A stretch of 64,000 bases of DNA from Massilia sp. WG5 (GTDB lineage: Bacteria > Pseudomonadota > Gammaproteobacteria > Burkholderiales > Burkholderiaceae_D): contig NZ_CP012640.2 in the NCBI RefSeq assembly GCF_001412595.2, positions 3,844,001 to 3,908,000 on the forward strand, in the 5' to 3' direction. Made by a program: the position numbers and the translations under genes. The notes beneath the pieces were generated by a model. That model worked only from the letters and a program-made list of their open reading frames with translations. It was not told the origin of the DNA and made no database searches. Position 1 is the first letter of the stretch. Every line of letters begins with the position of its first letter. Below, piece by piece: positions 9,160-18,573 of this stretch.

Positions 9160-10053
9160 ATGACCACATCCCCAGCCGGGCAGCTGCGCAGCATCGCGAT
9201 CGGCGTCACCGATCTCGAGGCGGCCGAGCGCTTCTATAACGACACCTGGCACCTCGCTACGGTGGCGAAGACCGATGACGCGGTCTACCTGCGCGGCGCC
9301 GGCAGCTTCCATCACATCCTGGCTTTGCACCGCAGCGCACGGCCCGAGGTCCGCAACGTGAGCTTCAGCGTCGCAAACCGCGCCGACCTGGATGCGATCG
9401 CAGGGCGCGCCGCGGCCGCCGGCGGGCGTGTCCTGTCCGGTCCCGCGCCGCTCGATGAACCCGGTGGCGGCACCGCCGTTACGATCGCCGATCCGCAGGG
9501 GCGCATCCTGCGCTTCGTGCACGGCGACGAGCGCCACACCGAGCAGGCCCACCGCGATGCGCCGAGCCGCATTACCCACGTCGTGTTCAACAGCGCCGAC
9601 GTCACGGTGGCGCAGCGCTTCTTCGAGGAGGCGCTTGGCTTCCGCCTGTCGGACCGGACCAAGGTCATGGCCTTCATGCGCTGCAACAGCGACCACCACA
9701 GCATCGCGCTGGCCGACAGCGACGCCGACACGCTCAACCACATCGCCTTCGTGATGCCGGACCTGGACGCGGTGATGCGCGGCGCCGGCCGCATGAGCGA
9801 CGCCGGCTGGCCGATCGAATGGGGCGTCGGCCGCCACGGCCCCGGCAACAACGTGTTCTCGTACTTCGTCGGCCCCGACGATTTCGTCATCGAATACACC
9901 GCCGACGTGCTGCAGGTCGACGACAGCTACCGGACCGGCGGGCCGTCGGACTGGACCTGGCCGCCGGGGCGCTTCGACCAGTGGGGCGTGTCGAAACCGC
10001 CGTCCGAGCGCATCAAGCAGGCACAGAAAAAAATCCGTTTCACCCAAAACTAG
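9160..10053 (+). CDS. Type I extradiol (VOC-fold) ring-cleavage dioxygenase
   Basis: 297 residues with two vicinal-oxygen-chelate modules (about 9-125 and 136-250), as in catechol 2,3-dioxygenases. The iron triad of the C-terminal module is H140 (RITHVVF), H194 (LNHIAF) and E245 (FVIEYTAD). The N-terminal module lacks an equivalent set, as is normal. It should open a dihydroxylated aromatic ring next to the hydroxyls. Placement between a monooxygenase and an FAH-type hydrolase supports a hydroxylate, cleave, hydrolyse sequence. Start 9160 has AAGGAG upstream. Confidence 0.87.
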   Translation: MTTSPAGQLRSIAIGVTDLEAAERFYNDTWHLATVAKTDDAVYLRGAGSFHHILALHRSARPEVRNVSFSVANRADLDAIAGRAAAAGGRVLSGPAPLDEPGGGTAVTIADPQGRILRFVHGDERHTEQAHRDAPSRITHVVFNSADVTVAQRFFEEALGFRLSDRTKVMAFMRCNSDHHSIALADSDADTLNHIAFVMPDLDAVMRGAGRMSDAGWPIEWGVGRHGPGNNVFSYFVGPDDFVIEYTADVLQVDDSYRTGGPSDWTWPPGRFDQWGVSKPPSERIKQAQKKIRFTQN

Positions 10054-10072
10054 GCACCACCAAGGAACCCAC

Positions 10073-10942
10073 ATGAAATTCACCAGCTACCGCAAGGGCA
10101 ACGAAGCCCGCCTGGCCGTCGTCGACGGCGACACCCTCGTCGACCTGAATCGCGTCCTGCCGGAGGTGCCATCCGATGCGCGCGCAGCGCTGCTGGCGGG
10201 CGTCGACCTGGTCGCCGCCGGCCGCCGCGCACTCGAACTGGCGGGGCCGGGCGAACGCCTGTCCCTGGCCGGCGCCGCGCTCGCGCCGGTCGTGCCGGAA
10301 CCGGGCAAGACGGTCTGCCTGGGCCTGAACTACTACGACCACGCGGCCGAAAGCGGCCGCGACAAGCCGGTCTATCCGTGGTTCTTCCTGCGCTCGACAA
10401 CCTCGCTGCTGGCGCATGGCGAAGCGTCGCCGCGCCCGCGCGTCTCGGAAAAATTCGACTACGAGGCCGAGCTGGCCGTCGTGATCGGCAAGCGGGCGCG
10501 CCACGTCAAGCGCGAGGATGCCCTCGACTACGTGTTCGGCTACGCCTGCTTCAACGACATCTCGGTGCGCGACTACCAGAAGCGCACCCCGCAGTGGACC
10601 ATCGGTAAGAATTTCGACCGCACCGGCGCATTCGGCCCGGTCCTGGTCAGCGCCGACGAGCTGCCGCCGGGCGGCGCCGGCCTCGCCATCCAGTCGCGCC
10701 TGAACGGCGAGGTCATGCAGGACGCGAACACCAGGGACATGATCTGGGACGTGGCCGAGACGATCGCCCTGCTGACGGAATGCCTGACGCTGGAGCCGGG
10801 CGACGTGATCGCGATGGGCACGCCGGCCGGCGTCGGCCAGTCGCGCACGCCCCCCGTGTGGATGAAGCCTGGCGACACGATCGAGGTCGAGATCGAGGGC
10901 GTCGGCCTGCTGGTCAACAAGATCGAAGACGAACAGCCATGA
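10073..10942 (+). CDS. Fumarylacetoacetate hydrolase family protein
   Basis: 289 residues. The FAH fold metal ligands are visible as E131-A-E133 (in DYEAELAVVIG) and D162 (NDISVRDYQ), with H90 in NYYDHAAE. The C-terminal stretch PGDVIAMGTPAGVG is also typical. Members hydrolyse carbon-carbon bonds of acylpyruvates or isomerise/hydrate ring-cleavage products. Directly after the extradiol dioxygenase, it probably processes the opened ring. Its stop overlaps the monooxygenase start by 4 bp (ATGA). Confidence 0.9.
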   Translation: MKFTSYRKGNEARLAVVDGDTLVDLNRVLPEVPSDARAALLAGVDLVAAGRRALELAGPGERLSLAGAALAPVVPEPGKTVCLGLNYYDHAAESGRDKPVYPWFFLRSTTSLLAHGEASPRPRVSEKFDYEAELAVVIGKRARHVKREDALDYVFGYACFNDISVRDYQKRTPQWTIGKNFDRTGAFGPVLVSADELPPGGAGLAIQSRLNGEVMQDANTRDMIWDVAETIALLTECLTLEPGDVIAMGTPAGVGQSRTPPVWMKPGDTIEVEIEGVGLLVNKIEDEQP

Positions 10943-12534
10943 AGCCGTTTGCCGACAATGCCGCGTATGACGTCGTCGTGATCGGCTTCGGCCCATCCGG
11001 CGCCGTCGCTGCCGCGCTGCTCGGCCAGGCCGGGCTGCGCACCCTCGTGGTGGATCGCACGCACGAGGTCTATCCGAAGCCGCGCGCCATCGCACTCGAC
11101 CACGAGATCATGCGGGTGTTCCAGAACCTGGGCCTGGCCAATGCGATCGCGCCGCACTGCGAGCCGTTCACGCCCTCCGAGTACTATGGCGCCGACGGCC
11201 GCCTCATCAAGCGCCTGGCCACGGTGGCGCCGCCGTATCCGCTCGGGCACACGCCATCGATGGTGTTCACCCAGCCGCCGGTGGAGGCCGCGCTGCGCCG
11301 GCACGTCCAGGAACTGGCCTCGGTCGAGGTGGCGCTGGGCTGGCGCTTCACCGGCGTCGCGCAGGACGATGACGGTGCGACGGTCGGCCTCGAGGACGCC
11401 GAGGGCAAGGCCGCCACCGTGCGCGCCCGTTATGTCATCGGCTGCGACGGCGCATCCAGCTCGGTGCGCGAGGCCGTCGGGATCACGCTGGAAGATCTCG
11501 AGTTCGACGAACCGTGGCTGGTGGTCGATGTGCAGGTCAACGAGCAGGGCCTGGCCAAATTGCCGAAGACCAGCGTCCAGTACTGCGAGCCCGCGCGTCC
11601 GTGCACCTATGTGATCGGGCCGGGCATGCATCGCCGCTGGGAGATCTCGCTGCTGTCGGGCGAGGATCCGGCCTACATGGCAAGCGAGGAGGGCGCCTGG
11701 AGCGTGCTGAAACGCTGGATCGGGCCGGACGACGCGACACTGTGGCGCCAGGCCAGCTACCGCTTCCACGCCCTGGTGGCGCGCGAATGGCGCCGCGGAC
11801 GCGTGTTCATCGCGGGCGACGCCGCCCACCAGCAGCCGCCCTTCCTGGGCCAGGGCATGTGCCAGGGCGTGCGCGACGTGGTGAACCTGAGCTGGAAGCT
11901 GCGCGCCGTGCTGGCGGGCGAGGTGGCGGGCGAAGCCGCCGAGGCCCTGCTCGACACCTACACGCTCGAGCGGCGCGAACACGTGCGCATGCTGACCACG
12001 CGCATCAAGGAAATCGGCGCCGTCATCTGCGAGCGCGACACGCAGGCCGCCAGGGCGCGCGATGCGGCCCTGATCGAGGCCGCCGGCGGCGAGATCAAGA
12101 CGGTGCCGCGCCAGGAGATCATTCCGCCCCTGGTGGGCGGCCTGCTGGCGCCGGGTCATGCGCACGGCGCCGGCACGCTGTTCCCGCAACCGCGCGTAGC
12201 GGGACCGGTCGCGCCGGCCTTGCTGGACGACGTGCTCGATCCGGGCTGGTGCATCGTCACCGACCTGCCTGCCGACGCACTGCCGCCGGACCTGGCCGAA
12301 CGGGCAAGGGCGCTGGGCACGCTGGTCTGCGTGGCGCCGGAAGAGCGGGCGTTCAGCGGGACGGCCGGAAGCGTCCGCACCGGGGAGCTCGACGGCGTGC
12401 TGGCGCACTGGTTCGAACGGCACACTTGCCGCGCCGCCATCGTACGCCCCGACCACTACGTCTATGGCGGCGCGCGCGACGCGGCCGGCCTGTCGGACCT
12501 GCTGGCGGCACTGGCACAGCGCCTGGCCGCTTGA
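10939..12534 (+). CDS. FAD-dependent aromatic monooxygenase (PheA/MhpA class)
   Basis: 531 residues. It has the dinucleotide-binding motif G16-F-G-P-S-G21, the CDG motif at 169-171 (IGCDGASSSVR) and GDAAH at 293-297 followed by PPFLGQGM. These are the three signatures of group A flavoprotein hydroxylases such as 3-(3-hydroxyphenyl)propionate hydroxylase. A C-terminal thioredoxin-like domain (about 400-531) is usual for the class. It hydroxylates a phenolic ring using NAD(P)H and O2, making the substrate for the dioxygenase. In an fde-like reading it corresponds to the flavanone 8-hydroxylase FdeE, which is inferred. Confidence 0.9.
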   Translation: MKPFADNAAYDVVVIGFGPSGAVAAALLGQAGLRTLVVDRTHEVYPKPRAIALDHEIMRVFQNLGLANAIAPHCEPFTPSEYYGADGRLIKRLATVAPPYPLGHTPSMVFTQPPVEAALRRHVQELASVEVALGWRFTGVAQDDDGATVGLEDAEGKAATVRARYVIGCDGASSSVREAVGITLEDLEFDEPWLVVDVQVNEQGLAKLPKTSVQYCEPARPCTYVIGPGMHRRWEISLLSGEDPAYMASEEGAWSVLKRWIGPDDATLWRQASYRFHALVAREWRRGRVFIAGDAAHQQPPFLGQGMCQGVRDVVNLSWKLRAVLAGEVAGEAAEALLDTYTLERREHVRMLTTRIKEIGAVICERDTQAARARDAALIEAAGGEIKTVPRQEIIPPLVGGLLAPGHAHGAGTLFPQPRVAGPVAPALLDDVLDPGWCIVTDLPADALPPDLAERARALGTLVCVAPEERAFSGTAGSVRTGELDGVLAHWFERHTCRAAIVRPDHYVYGGARDAAGLSDLLAALAQRLAA

Positions 12535-12562
12535 GCCAATTAATAAGAAAACTAGGAGACAC

Positions 12563-13648
12563 ATGAAGACACGCAGCATGGCGGCGCTTGCCGCCGCTAT
12601 CCTCTCGCCCGCGGCCATGGCACAGTCGAACGTGACCGTGTACGGCGTGCTCGACCTGGCCGTCGAGTCGGGGCGCACCGGCGGCGTCACCACGACCCGC
12701 ATCGATTCCAGCGCGGTGGCCCCGGTCCGCCTGGGCTTCCAGGGCACGGAAGACCTGGGCGGCGGTACCCAGGCGATCTTCCGTCTCGAAAGCGGCTTCA
12801 ATGCGGACACCGGCACGCTTGCCAATGGCGGCGCCCTGTTCGGACGCGAAGCCTGGGTCGGCATGAAGGGGGACCTCGGCCAGGTCCAGGTCGGCGTCAA
12901 CTACACGCCGCTGTTCCTCAGCTACGTGACCTATTCGATGGGCGAGCTGAATACCCTGGGGTGGGGCAATGCGACGAATAACTTCGTGTTCGTGCCGGCG
13001 GCACGCACCTCGAATTCGATCCGCTATACCTCCCCGACTTATCAGGGCTTTACGCTGCGGGCCTTCCACGGCGTCGGCAACGAGAACGCCGACGGCCAGC
13101 CGCATGGCCTGGGCCGGACCAGCGGCGCGGCCCTGATCTACAGGAAGGGCAAGCTGTCGGTCGACCTCGACTACATGCAGCAGAATTACGCGGCCGGCAG
13201 TACTTTAAGTCCGCTGGTGCCGGCGCAGACCGGACGCTATTACCTGTTCGGCGCGTCCTACGACTTCGGCCTGGTCAAGCCGGCCTTCCTGTACCAGGCG
13301 CATCGCGGCAGTGCGGATATCACGGCCGCCAACAACGCGAGCTTTGCGAATCCGGACAACCATTTCTTCGAACTGGATGCGCTGGTCCGGGTGAGCACGA
13401 ACGGGACGCTGCTGCTGAGTTATGGGCAGTACAGCAAAAGCCGGAACAGCGCCGGCAACGCGAAGTCCTACGCCGTGCGCCACGACTATTCGCTGTCCAG
13501 GCGCAGCGGCCTGTACGCCGGCGTGACCCGCGTCGAAAACGGCAGCGCGGCCAGCTTCACGGCCGCTCCCGCCGCCGGTCCCGGCATCCCCGTCGCCCCT
13601 GGGCATGGCATCAACAGCGCGATCGTCGGGATCATCCATCGCTTTTGA
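12563..13648 (+). CDS. Gram-negative porin (OmpC type)
   Basis: 361 residues. A clean signal peptide (about 1-20, ending AAMA-Q) is followed by the betaproteobacterial porin start SNVTVYGVLDLAVESG and the internal GFQGTEDLGGGTQAIFRLESGF. It ends in IVGIIHRF; a terminal Phe is the outer-membrane assembly signal. It is the last gene of the aromatic operon and probably lets the aromatic substrate into the periplasm. GGAGA upstream supports the 12563 start. The convergent galK stop is 18 bp away, and no terminator hairpin is obvious between them. Confidence 0.92.
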   Translation: MKTRSMAALAAAILSPAAMAQSNVTVYGVLDLAVESGRTGGVTTTRIDSSAVAPVRLGFQGTEDLGGGTQAIFRLESGFNADTGTLANGGALFGREAWVGMKGDLGQVQVGVNYTPLFLSYVTYSMGELNTLGWGNATNNFVFVPAARTSNSIRYTSPTYQGFTLRAFHGVGNENADGQPHGLGRTSGAALIYRKGKLSVDLDYMQQNYAAGSTLSPLVPAQTGRYYLFGASYDFGLVKPAFLYQAHRGSADITAANNASFANPDNHFFELDALVRVSTNGTLLLSYGQYSKSRNSAGNAKSYAVRHDYSLSRRSGLYAGVTRVENGSAASFTAAPAAGPGIPVAPGHGINSAIVGIIHRF

Positions 13649-13666
13649 CGATCCCGTTCCGCTGGT

Positions 13667-14830
13667 TCAGCCCCCAGCGGAACTGGCACCAGCGGCGGCG
13701 CAGGCGACGTGGATCGCCGCCTGCTGGCCCGCCGGCCCGCGGTAGGACTGCGCCACCGCTTCCCGCACGCGCCCGACCAGCCGGTGCGGCACCAGCGCCA
13801 CCACGCAGCCGCCGAAGCCGCCGCCGGTCATGCGCACGCCGCCGGCCGGGCTGATGACGGCCTTGACGATGTCGACCAGATGGTCGATCGGCGGCACGGT
13901 GATCTCGAAGTCGTCACGCATCGACGCGTGCGAGACCGCCATCAGCTCGCCCATGCGCGCCAGGTCGCCTGCCGCCAGTGCATCCGCCGCCGCACGCACC
14001 CGGTCGTTTTCGGTGACCACGTGGCGCGCGCGGCGCAGGGTCAGCGGGTCGAGCTCGGCGCCGCGCGCCGCCAGCAGGCCCGGGTCGAGGTCGCGCAGGG
14101 CGCGCAGGCCGAAGTGCCGCGCCGCCGCCTCGCATTGCGCGCGGCGCGTGTTGTACTCGCTCTCGACCAGTCCGCGCCGCACCATCGAATCGACGATCAC
14201 GATGGCGGCATCGTGCGGCACCGGCACCGGCCGCACCGCCAGCGAGCGGCAATCGATCAGGAGCGCATGGCCGTCGACGCCGCAGGCGGAACTGATCTGG
14301 TCCATGTTGCCGCATCGGGTGCCGACGAAGTCGTTTTCCGAGGCCTGGGCAATGAGCGCCATGTCCACCGGTTCCAGGTGCTCGAAGCCGGGCAGGGTGG
14401 CGAACAGCCTGCACACCGCAACCGACAGCGAAGCGGACGACGACAGGCCGGCGCCCTGCGGGATGTCGCCGGCAATCGCCATGTCCATCCCGCGCACGGG
14501 CAGGCCGAGCAGCACCAGCTGCCGGATCACGCCGCGCACGTAGTTGGCCCACATCGGCCTGGCCAGGCGCGTGATCGGCGCGTCGAGATCGATCCGGTCG
14601 GCCGCGTCGTCGTAGTCGGCGGCCACGAGCTTGACCTGGCGGTCGTCGCGCGGGCGCGCGACGATCACGGTGCGGTAGTCGATCGCGCAGGGCAGCACCA
14701 GGCCCTCGTTGTAGTCGGTGTGTTCGCCGATCAGGTTGACCCGGCCGGGGGCCTGGACCAGGATCGTGGCGGGCGTGCCGAAGGCGGCCTGGAAAACGGT
14801 GTAGGCGCGCTGCGCCAGGGTTGCGTTCAT
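13667..14830 (-). CDS. galK: Galactokinase
   Basis: 387 residues. The galactokinase signature GRVNLIGEHTDYNEGLVLP is near the N-terminus, the GHMP ATP-binding motif appears as PQGAGLSSSASLSVAV, and the C-terminal motif as MTGGGFGGCVVALV. It phosphorylates galactose to galactose-1-phosphate. It is the last gene of the TonB receptor-GH106-symporter operon and follows galT by 7 bp, so galactose is presumably released from the imported glycoside. No galE or galM is in the window. Confidence 0.96.
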   Translation of the reverse strand: MNATLAQRAYTVFQAAFGTPATILVQAPGRVNLIGEHTDYNEGLVLPCAIDYRTVIVARPRDDRQVKLVAADYDDAADRIDLDAPITRLARPMWANYVRGVIRQLVLLGLPVRGMDMAIAGDIPQGAGLSSSASLSVAVCRLFATLPGFEHLEPVDMALIAQASENDFVGTRCGNMDQISSACGVDGHALLIDCRSLAVRPVPVPHDAAIVIVDSMVRRGLVESEYNTRRAQCEAAARHFGLRALRDLDPGLLAARGAELDPLTLRRARHVVTENDRVRAAADALAAGDLARMGELMAVSHASMRDDFEITVPPIDHLVDIVKAVISPAGGVRMTGGGFGGCVVALVPHRLVGRVREAVAQSYRGPAGQQAAIHVACAAAGASSAGG

Positions 14831-14837
14831 TGGATTT

Positions 14838-15884
14838 TCAGGACGGGGTTTCAGGATCGAGATAATGCACGTCGGACTGCTCGCGCAGGCGCGCGGCGGC
14901 CTGTTCCGGGGTCAGGTCGCGCTGGGCTTCGGCCAGCATCTCGAAACCGACCATGAACTTGCGTACCGAGGCCGAGCGCAGCAGGGGCGGGTAGAAGTGC
15001 GCGTGCAGTTGCCAGGCCGCGGTGTCGCCGCCGTCGTGAGGGGCGCCGTGCCAGCCCATCGAATACGGGAAGGAGGTCTGGAACAGGTTGTCGTAGCGGG
15101 TGGTCAGGCGTTTGAGTACGAGCGCCAAGTCGGCGCGCTGCTCGGCATCCAGGTCTTCCAAGCGCGCGGCCTTGAACTTGGGCAGCAGCAGGGTTTCGAA
15201 GGGCCAGGCGGCCCAGTAGGGCACGATCGCCAGCCAGTGTCCGGTCTCGACCACCACGCGCTCGGCCAGGGCGGCTTCGCGCGCGGCCGCGTCGAGCAGC
15301 ATCGGCCGCCCGTGCGCGGCAAGGTAATCGCGCTGGCACTGGTCTTCCCGCGACGGCAGGTCGGGCAGGAAGCCGGTCGCCCAGACTTGTCCGTGCGGAT
15401 GCGGGTTCGAGCAGCCCATGGCGGCGCCCTTGTTTTCGAAGACCTGCACCCAGCGGTAGGCCGCTCCCAGCTCTGCGGATTGCGCGCACCAGGTGTCGAC
15501 CACCTGTTCGATGGCGCGCAGCGAGAGTTGGGGCAGCGACTTTGCGTGGTCGGGCGAGAAGCAGATGACCCGGCTGGTGCCGCGCGCGCTCATGGCCTGG
15601 AACAAGGGATCGTCGCCTCGCGCCGCCTTGGAGGTCGCCGGCATCAGGGCGGCGAAGTCGTTCTCGAAGACGTAGGTGCCGGCGTAGTCGGGATTGCGCT
15701 CGCCGGTGACCCGCGGGTTGCCAGGGCACAGGTAGCAGTCCGGATCGTGCGCGGGCCTGGCGCCGCGCTCGGCGGCTTCCTGCTGGCCCTGCCACGGACG
15801 CTTCGCGCGGTGCGGAGACACCAGCACCCACTCGCCGGTCAGCGGATTCAGGCGGCGATGCGGATGGTCGGATGGATCGAACAT
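14838..15884 (-). CDS. galT: Galactose-1-phosphate uridylyltransferase
   Basis: 348 residues. The catalytic histidine motif is [12 protein letters not shown] (H-P-H-x-Q), with the early [21 protein letters not shown] signature and zinc-ligand cysteines in [11 protein letters not shown]. It exchanges galactose-1-phosphate with UDP-glucose in the Leloir pathway. It lies 24 bp downstream of the symporter and 7 bp upstream of galK in the same operon. Confidence 0.97.
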   Translation of the reverse strand: MFDPSDHPHRRLNPLTGEWVLVSPHRAKRPWQGQQEAAERGARPAHDPDCYLCPGNPRVTGERNPDYAGTYVFENDFAALMPATSKAARGDDPLFQAMSARGTSRVICFSPDHAKSLPQLSLRAIEQVVDTWCAQSAELGAAYRWVQVFENKGAAMGCSNPHPHGQVWATGFLPDLPSREDQCQRDYLAAHGRPMLLDAAAREAALAERVVVETGHWLAIVPYWAAWPFETLLLPKFKAARLEDLDAEQRADLALVLKRLTTRYDNLFQTSFPYSMGWHGAPHDGGDTAAWQLHAHFYPPLLRSASVRKFMVGFEMLAEAQRDLTPEQAAARLREQSDVHYLDPETPS

Positions 15885-15908
15885 GGTTTTCCTTTCAATG
15901 CAGGTGGC

Positions 15909-17582
15909 TTACCACCAGGCGCCATACACCGCTGCAAGCATCACGCAGATCAGCATGGAGCCGAGCGCGAAGGCGCCGTCCACCCGGAACAGGCTGCGGC
16001 TGATGTGCATGTTCCTGGCGGCCGGGTCCCGTCCGCCCAGTTTGCTGATCAGGACCATGCCGGCGACCACCACGAGGAAGACGATCAGCATGCGGTCGAT
16101 GAAGGGGATGTCATAGTCGCCGGCAGCGTTGCGCACGGCAAAGCCGATCGGCTCCAGGAAGCGCAAATCCATCATCTGCGGCAGGAACTTCAGGACGATC
16201 GACAGCACCAGACCACCGAGCGTGGCAAACATCGCCGCCGCCGTGCTGGTCTTGCGCCAGAAGAAACCCAGCAGGAACATGGCAAGGATGCCCGGCGAGA
16301 CGAAGCCCGTGTACTCCTGGATGTACTGGAAGCCGCCTTTCTTGTCGATGCCCATCCGCGGCGCGATCAATACCGCGATCGCCATCGCGGCGACCACGCA
16401 CAGCCGCCCGATCCATACCATCCGAAGCTCGCTCGCCGCCGGATGGAAGCGCTTCTTGTAGATGTCGAGCGTGAAGATGGTGGCGATGCTGTTGGCCTTG
16501 CCGGCCAGCGAAGCGACGACGGCGGCGGTCAGTGCGGCGAAGGCCACGCCTTTCAGTCCCGCCGGCAGCAGCGCCAGCAAGGTGGGGTAGGCGCGGTCGG
16601 GATTGAGCTCGCCGCCCTGGCGCATGGCGTCGCCCAGCGCCCCGGATTTGTCCAGTGCATAGGCGGCGATGCCTGGCAGGACAATCACCACCGGCATCAA
16701 CAGCTTGAGGAAGGCGGCGAACAGCAGGCCCTTGCGGGCGGTCGGCAGGTCGGCGCCGAGCGCACGCTGCACGATGTACTGGTTGCAGCCCCAATAGTTC
16801 AGGTTGATGATCCACATGCCGCCGATCAGGGTGGACAGCCCCGGCAGGTCGATGTAATTCGGGTTGCCGCGCGTGAGCACCATGTCGAAGTGGTCGCGCG
16901 CACTGTGGAACAGCGCGTTCGCGCCCGCCAGCGCACCATGGCCGCCGCCGAGCGCCGCCACCAGGTCGAGGGCGATCCAGGTCGTGACCAGACCGCCGCC
17001 GACCAGGCACAGGACCTGGATCACGTCGGTGTAGCCGATCACCTTCATGCCGCCCAGCGTGATCATGGCGGCAAACGCGGCCAGGAATACCATGCAGGCA
17101 AACAGGTTCAGCCCGGCGATGCTCGAAATCGCCAGCGCGCCAAGGTAGAGAATGGAGGTCAGGTTGACCACCACGTACAGGCCGAGCCAGAAAACCGCCA
17201 TGGTGGTGGCGACCGCCTTGCCGTAGCGCTGCTCGAGGAACTGGGGCATCGTGTAGATGTGGTTCTTCAGGTACACCGGCATGAAGAACACCGCCACGAT
17301 GATCAGGGTCGCGGCCGCCATCAGTTCGTACACGCCGATCGCCATCCCGATCCGGAAGCCCGAGCCGCTCATCCCGATGAACTGCTCGGCCGAGATGTTG
17401 GAGGCGATCAGGGATGCGCCGATGGCCCACCAGGACAGCGAGCCTTCGGCCAGAAAGTAGTCGTGCGAGGCCGAGGAACCGGCCGCGCTCTTCTTTCGGC
17501 GGTAGACCCACAGGCCATAGCCGGCGACCACCACGAAGTAGACGATGAAGACCAGGGCATCCAAGGAAGAGAAAAGCTTCAT
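15909..17582 (-). CDS. Na+/galactose symporter, vSGLT-like (SSS family)
   Basis: 557 residues with about 14 hydrophobic segments. It closely resembles the Vibrio Na+/galactose transporter vSGLT: LIASNISAEQFIGMSGSGF in the second helix, VNLTSILYLGALAI, IGGMWIINLNYWGCNQYI and the adjacent VQRALGA. These regions contain the galactose-contacting polar residues of vSGLT. It should co-import galactose with sodium from the periplasm. Its place directly before galT and galK makes galactose the likely substrate. It is translated 6 bp after the nucleoside-hydrolase-fold gene. Confidence 0.9.
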   Translation of the reverse strand: MKLFSSLDALVFIVYFVVVAGYGLWVYRRKKSAAGSSASHDYFLAEGSLSWWAIGASLIASNISAEQFIGMSGSGFRIGMAIGVYELMAAATLIIVAVFFMPVYLKNHIYTMPQFLEQRYGKAVATTMAVFWLGLYVVVNLTSILYLGALAISSIAGLNLFACMVFLAAFAAMITLGGMKVIGYTDVIQVLCLVGGGLVTTWIALDLVAALGGGHGALAGANALFHSARDHFDMVLTRGNPNYIDLPGLSTLIGGMWIINLNYWGCNQYIVQRALGADLPTARKGLLFAAFLKLLMPVVIVLPGIAAYALDKSGALGDAMRQGGELNPDRAYPTLLALLPAGLKGVAFAALTAAVVASLAGKANSIATIFTLDIYKKRFHPAASELRMVWIGRLCVVAAMAIAVLIAPRMGIDKKGGFQYIQEYTGFVSPGILAMFLLGFFWRKTSTAAAMFATLGGLVLSIVLKFLPQMMDLRFLEPIGFAVRNAAGDYDIPFIDRMLIVFLVVVAGMVLISKLGGRDPAARNMHISRSLFRVDGAFALGSMLICVMLAAVYGAWW

Positions 17583-17588
17583 GAGGTC

Positions 17589-18572
17589 CTAAAGTGTGTC
17601 GTGTCGTACCTTGTGTGCGCGTAGCAGCGCCACCAGGTCGCTCAGGTTGAGGCGGACGTCGAAGCCATGAACCATGCGGATGGACGACCCGTCGATCTCC
17701 GCGCCATAACGGCCGTCGTCGAGGATTTTCCTGGCGCGGCGCAGCGTATGGGGCGTGGCATCGAAGCCGAAGGCCGTCAGCGATACCATCGCGCTGTCGC
17801 CAAAGCCGATCGATCCGCCAAGTTCGACAAATGGCGGGAGATGCAGGTATTGGCTGTAAAGCCATTCGGCGACCGGAGAAATCGTGCGGAACCCGCCGGT
17901 CAGTTCGGCAACCGAAAGCTGGAAGCGCATGTATTCTTCCTGCGCTACCTGCCACACCTCCACCTTCGATTCTTCCAGCACATACCTGGCTGCGGCGATA
18001 TCGGTGGCCAGGTTGTATTCCACGGGGGCGTCGGTGGCCGCCGTGCCGCCGATCCAGACCAGCTTCAGCCGCTTGGCGATCCGGGGCTCGAGACGCAGGG
18101 CCGCGGCGACGTTGGTCAAGGGGCCGCCGCAGGTGAGCACCAGGGGCAGCGGATCGTCGCGCAAGGCTTCTGCAACGATCGCGCGCGCGGCGGCATTGTC
18201 GCTGTCCTTTCCTGCGCCGAAGGCTTGTCTGCCGCCGACCAGGGCCGGCCTGTGCGCCAGGCGAAGGCGATCCATCAACTCGCTCACCAGCCGCGTGGCC
18301 GCCATCGGCGACTGGCCGGCATCAAGGCCCGCCATGCTGGCAAGGCCCGGCGCCACGGCCGAGGTCGTGACCAGTACGGTGCGCGCCTTCGGCGTCAGCA
18401 GTTGATGCGTCAGCGCGATGAGGCTGTCCGGATCGCCGGAAAAGTCGTTGTCGACGATGACCCGGCTGGAGGGCCGCTGGACGATACTGCCGATTGTCTG
18501 GCCGAACGTCTGGCCGAGCGCCGCCGAAGCCGGCAGGGCGGCGATCCCGCTCAAAAAAGTTCGCCGCTTCAT
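17589..18572 (-). CDS. Exported nucleoside-hydrolase-fold protein
   Basis: 327 residues with an RR-containing signal sequence (MKRRTFLSGIAALPASAALG), so a Tat-exported periplasmic protein is likely. The metal site typical of inosine/uridine nucleoside hydrolases is present in a variant form: VDNDFSGDPDSLIAL at about residue 40, with one extra residue before the last Asp compared with DxDxxxDD. LVLTCGGPLTNVAAALR and the late IDGSSIRMV also fit. The family cleaves N-glycosidic bonds of nucleosides. A glycoside operon is an odd place for that, so it may act on another glycoside. It starts 1 bp after the GH106 stop. Confidence 0.75.
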   Translation of the reverse strand: MKRRTFLSGIAALPASAALGQTFGQTIGSIVQRPSSRVIVDNDFSGDPDSLIALTHQLLTPKARTVLVTTSAVAPGLASMAGLDAGQSPMAATRLVSELMDRLRLAHRPALVGGRQAFGAGKDSDNAAARAIVAEALRDDPLPLVLTCGGPLTNVAAALRLEPRIAKRLKLVWIGGTAATDAPVEYNLATDIAAARYVLEESKVEVWQVAQEEYMRFQLSVAELTGGFRTISPVAEWLYSQYLHLPPFVELGGSIGFGDSAMVSLTAFGFDATPHTLRRARKILDDGRYGAEIDGSSIRMVHGFDVRLNLSDLVALLRAHKVRHDTL

Positions 18573-18573
18573 G

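Noticed and set aside
14865..17624. 919-codon plus-strand open frame opposite galT and the symporter
   Set aside because: Composition is that of an antisense shadow, and galT and the vSGLT-like gene have clear catalytic and membrane motifs on the minus strand.
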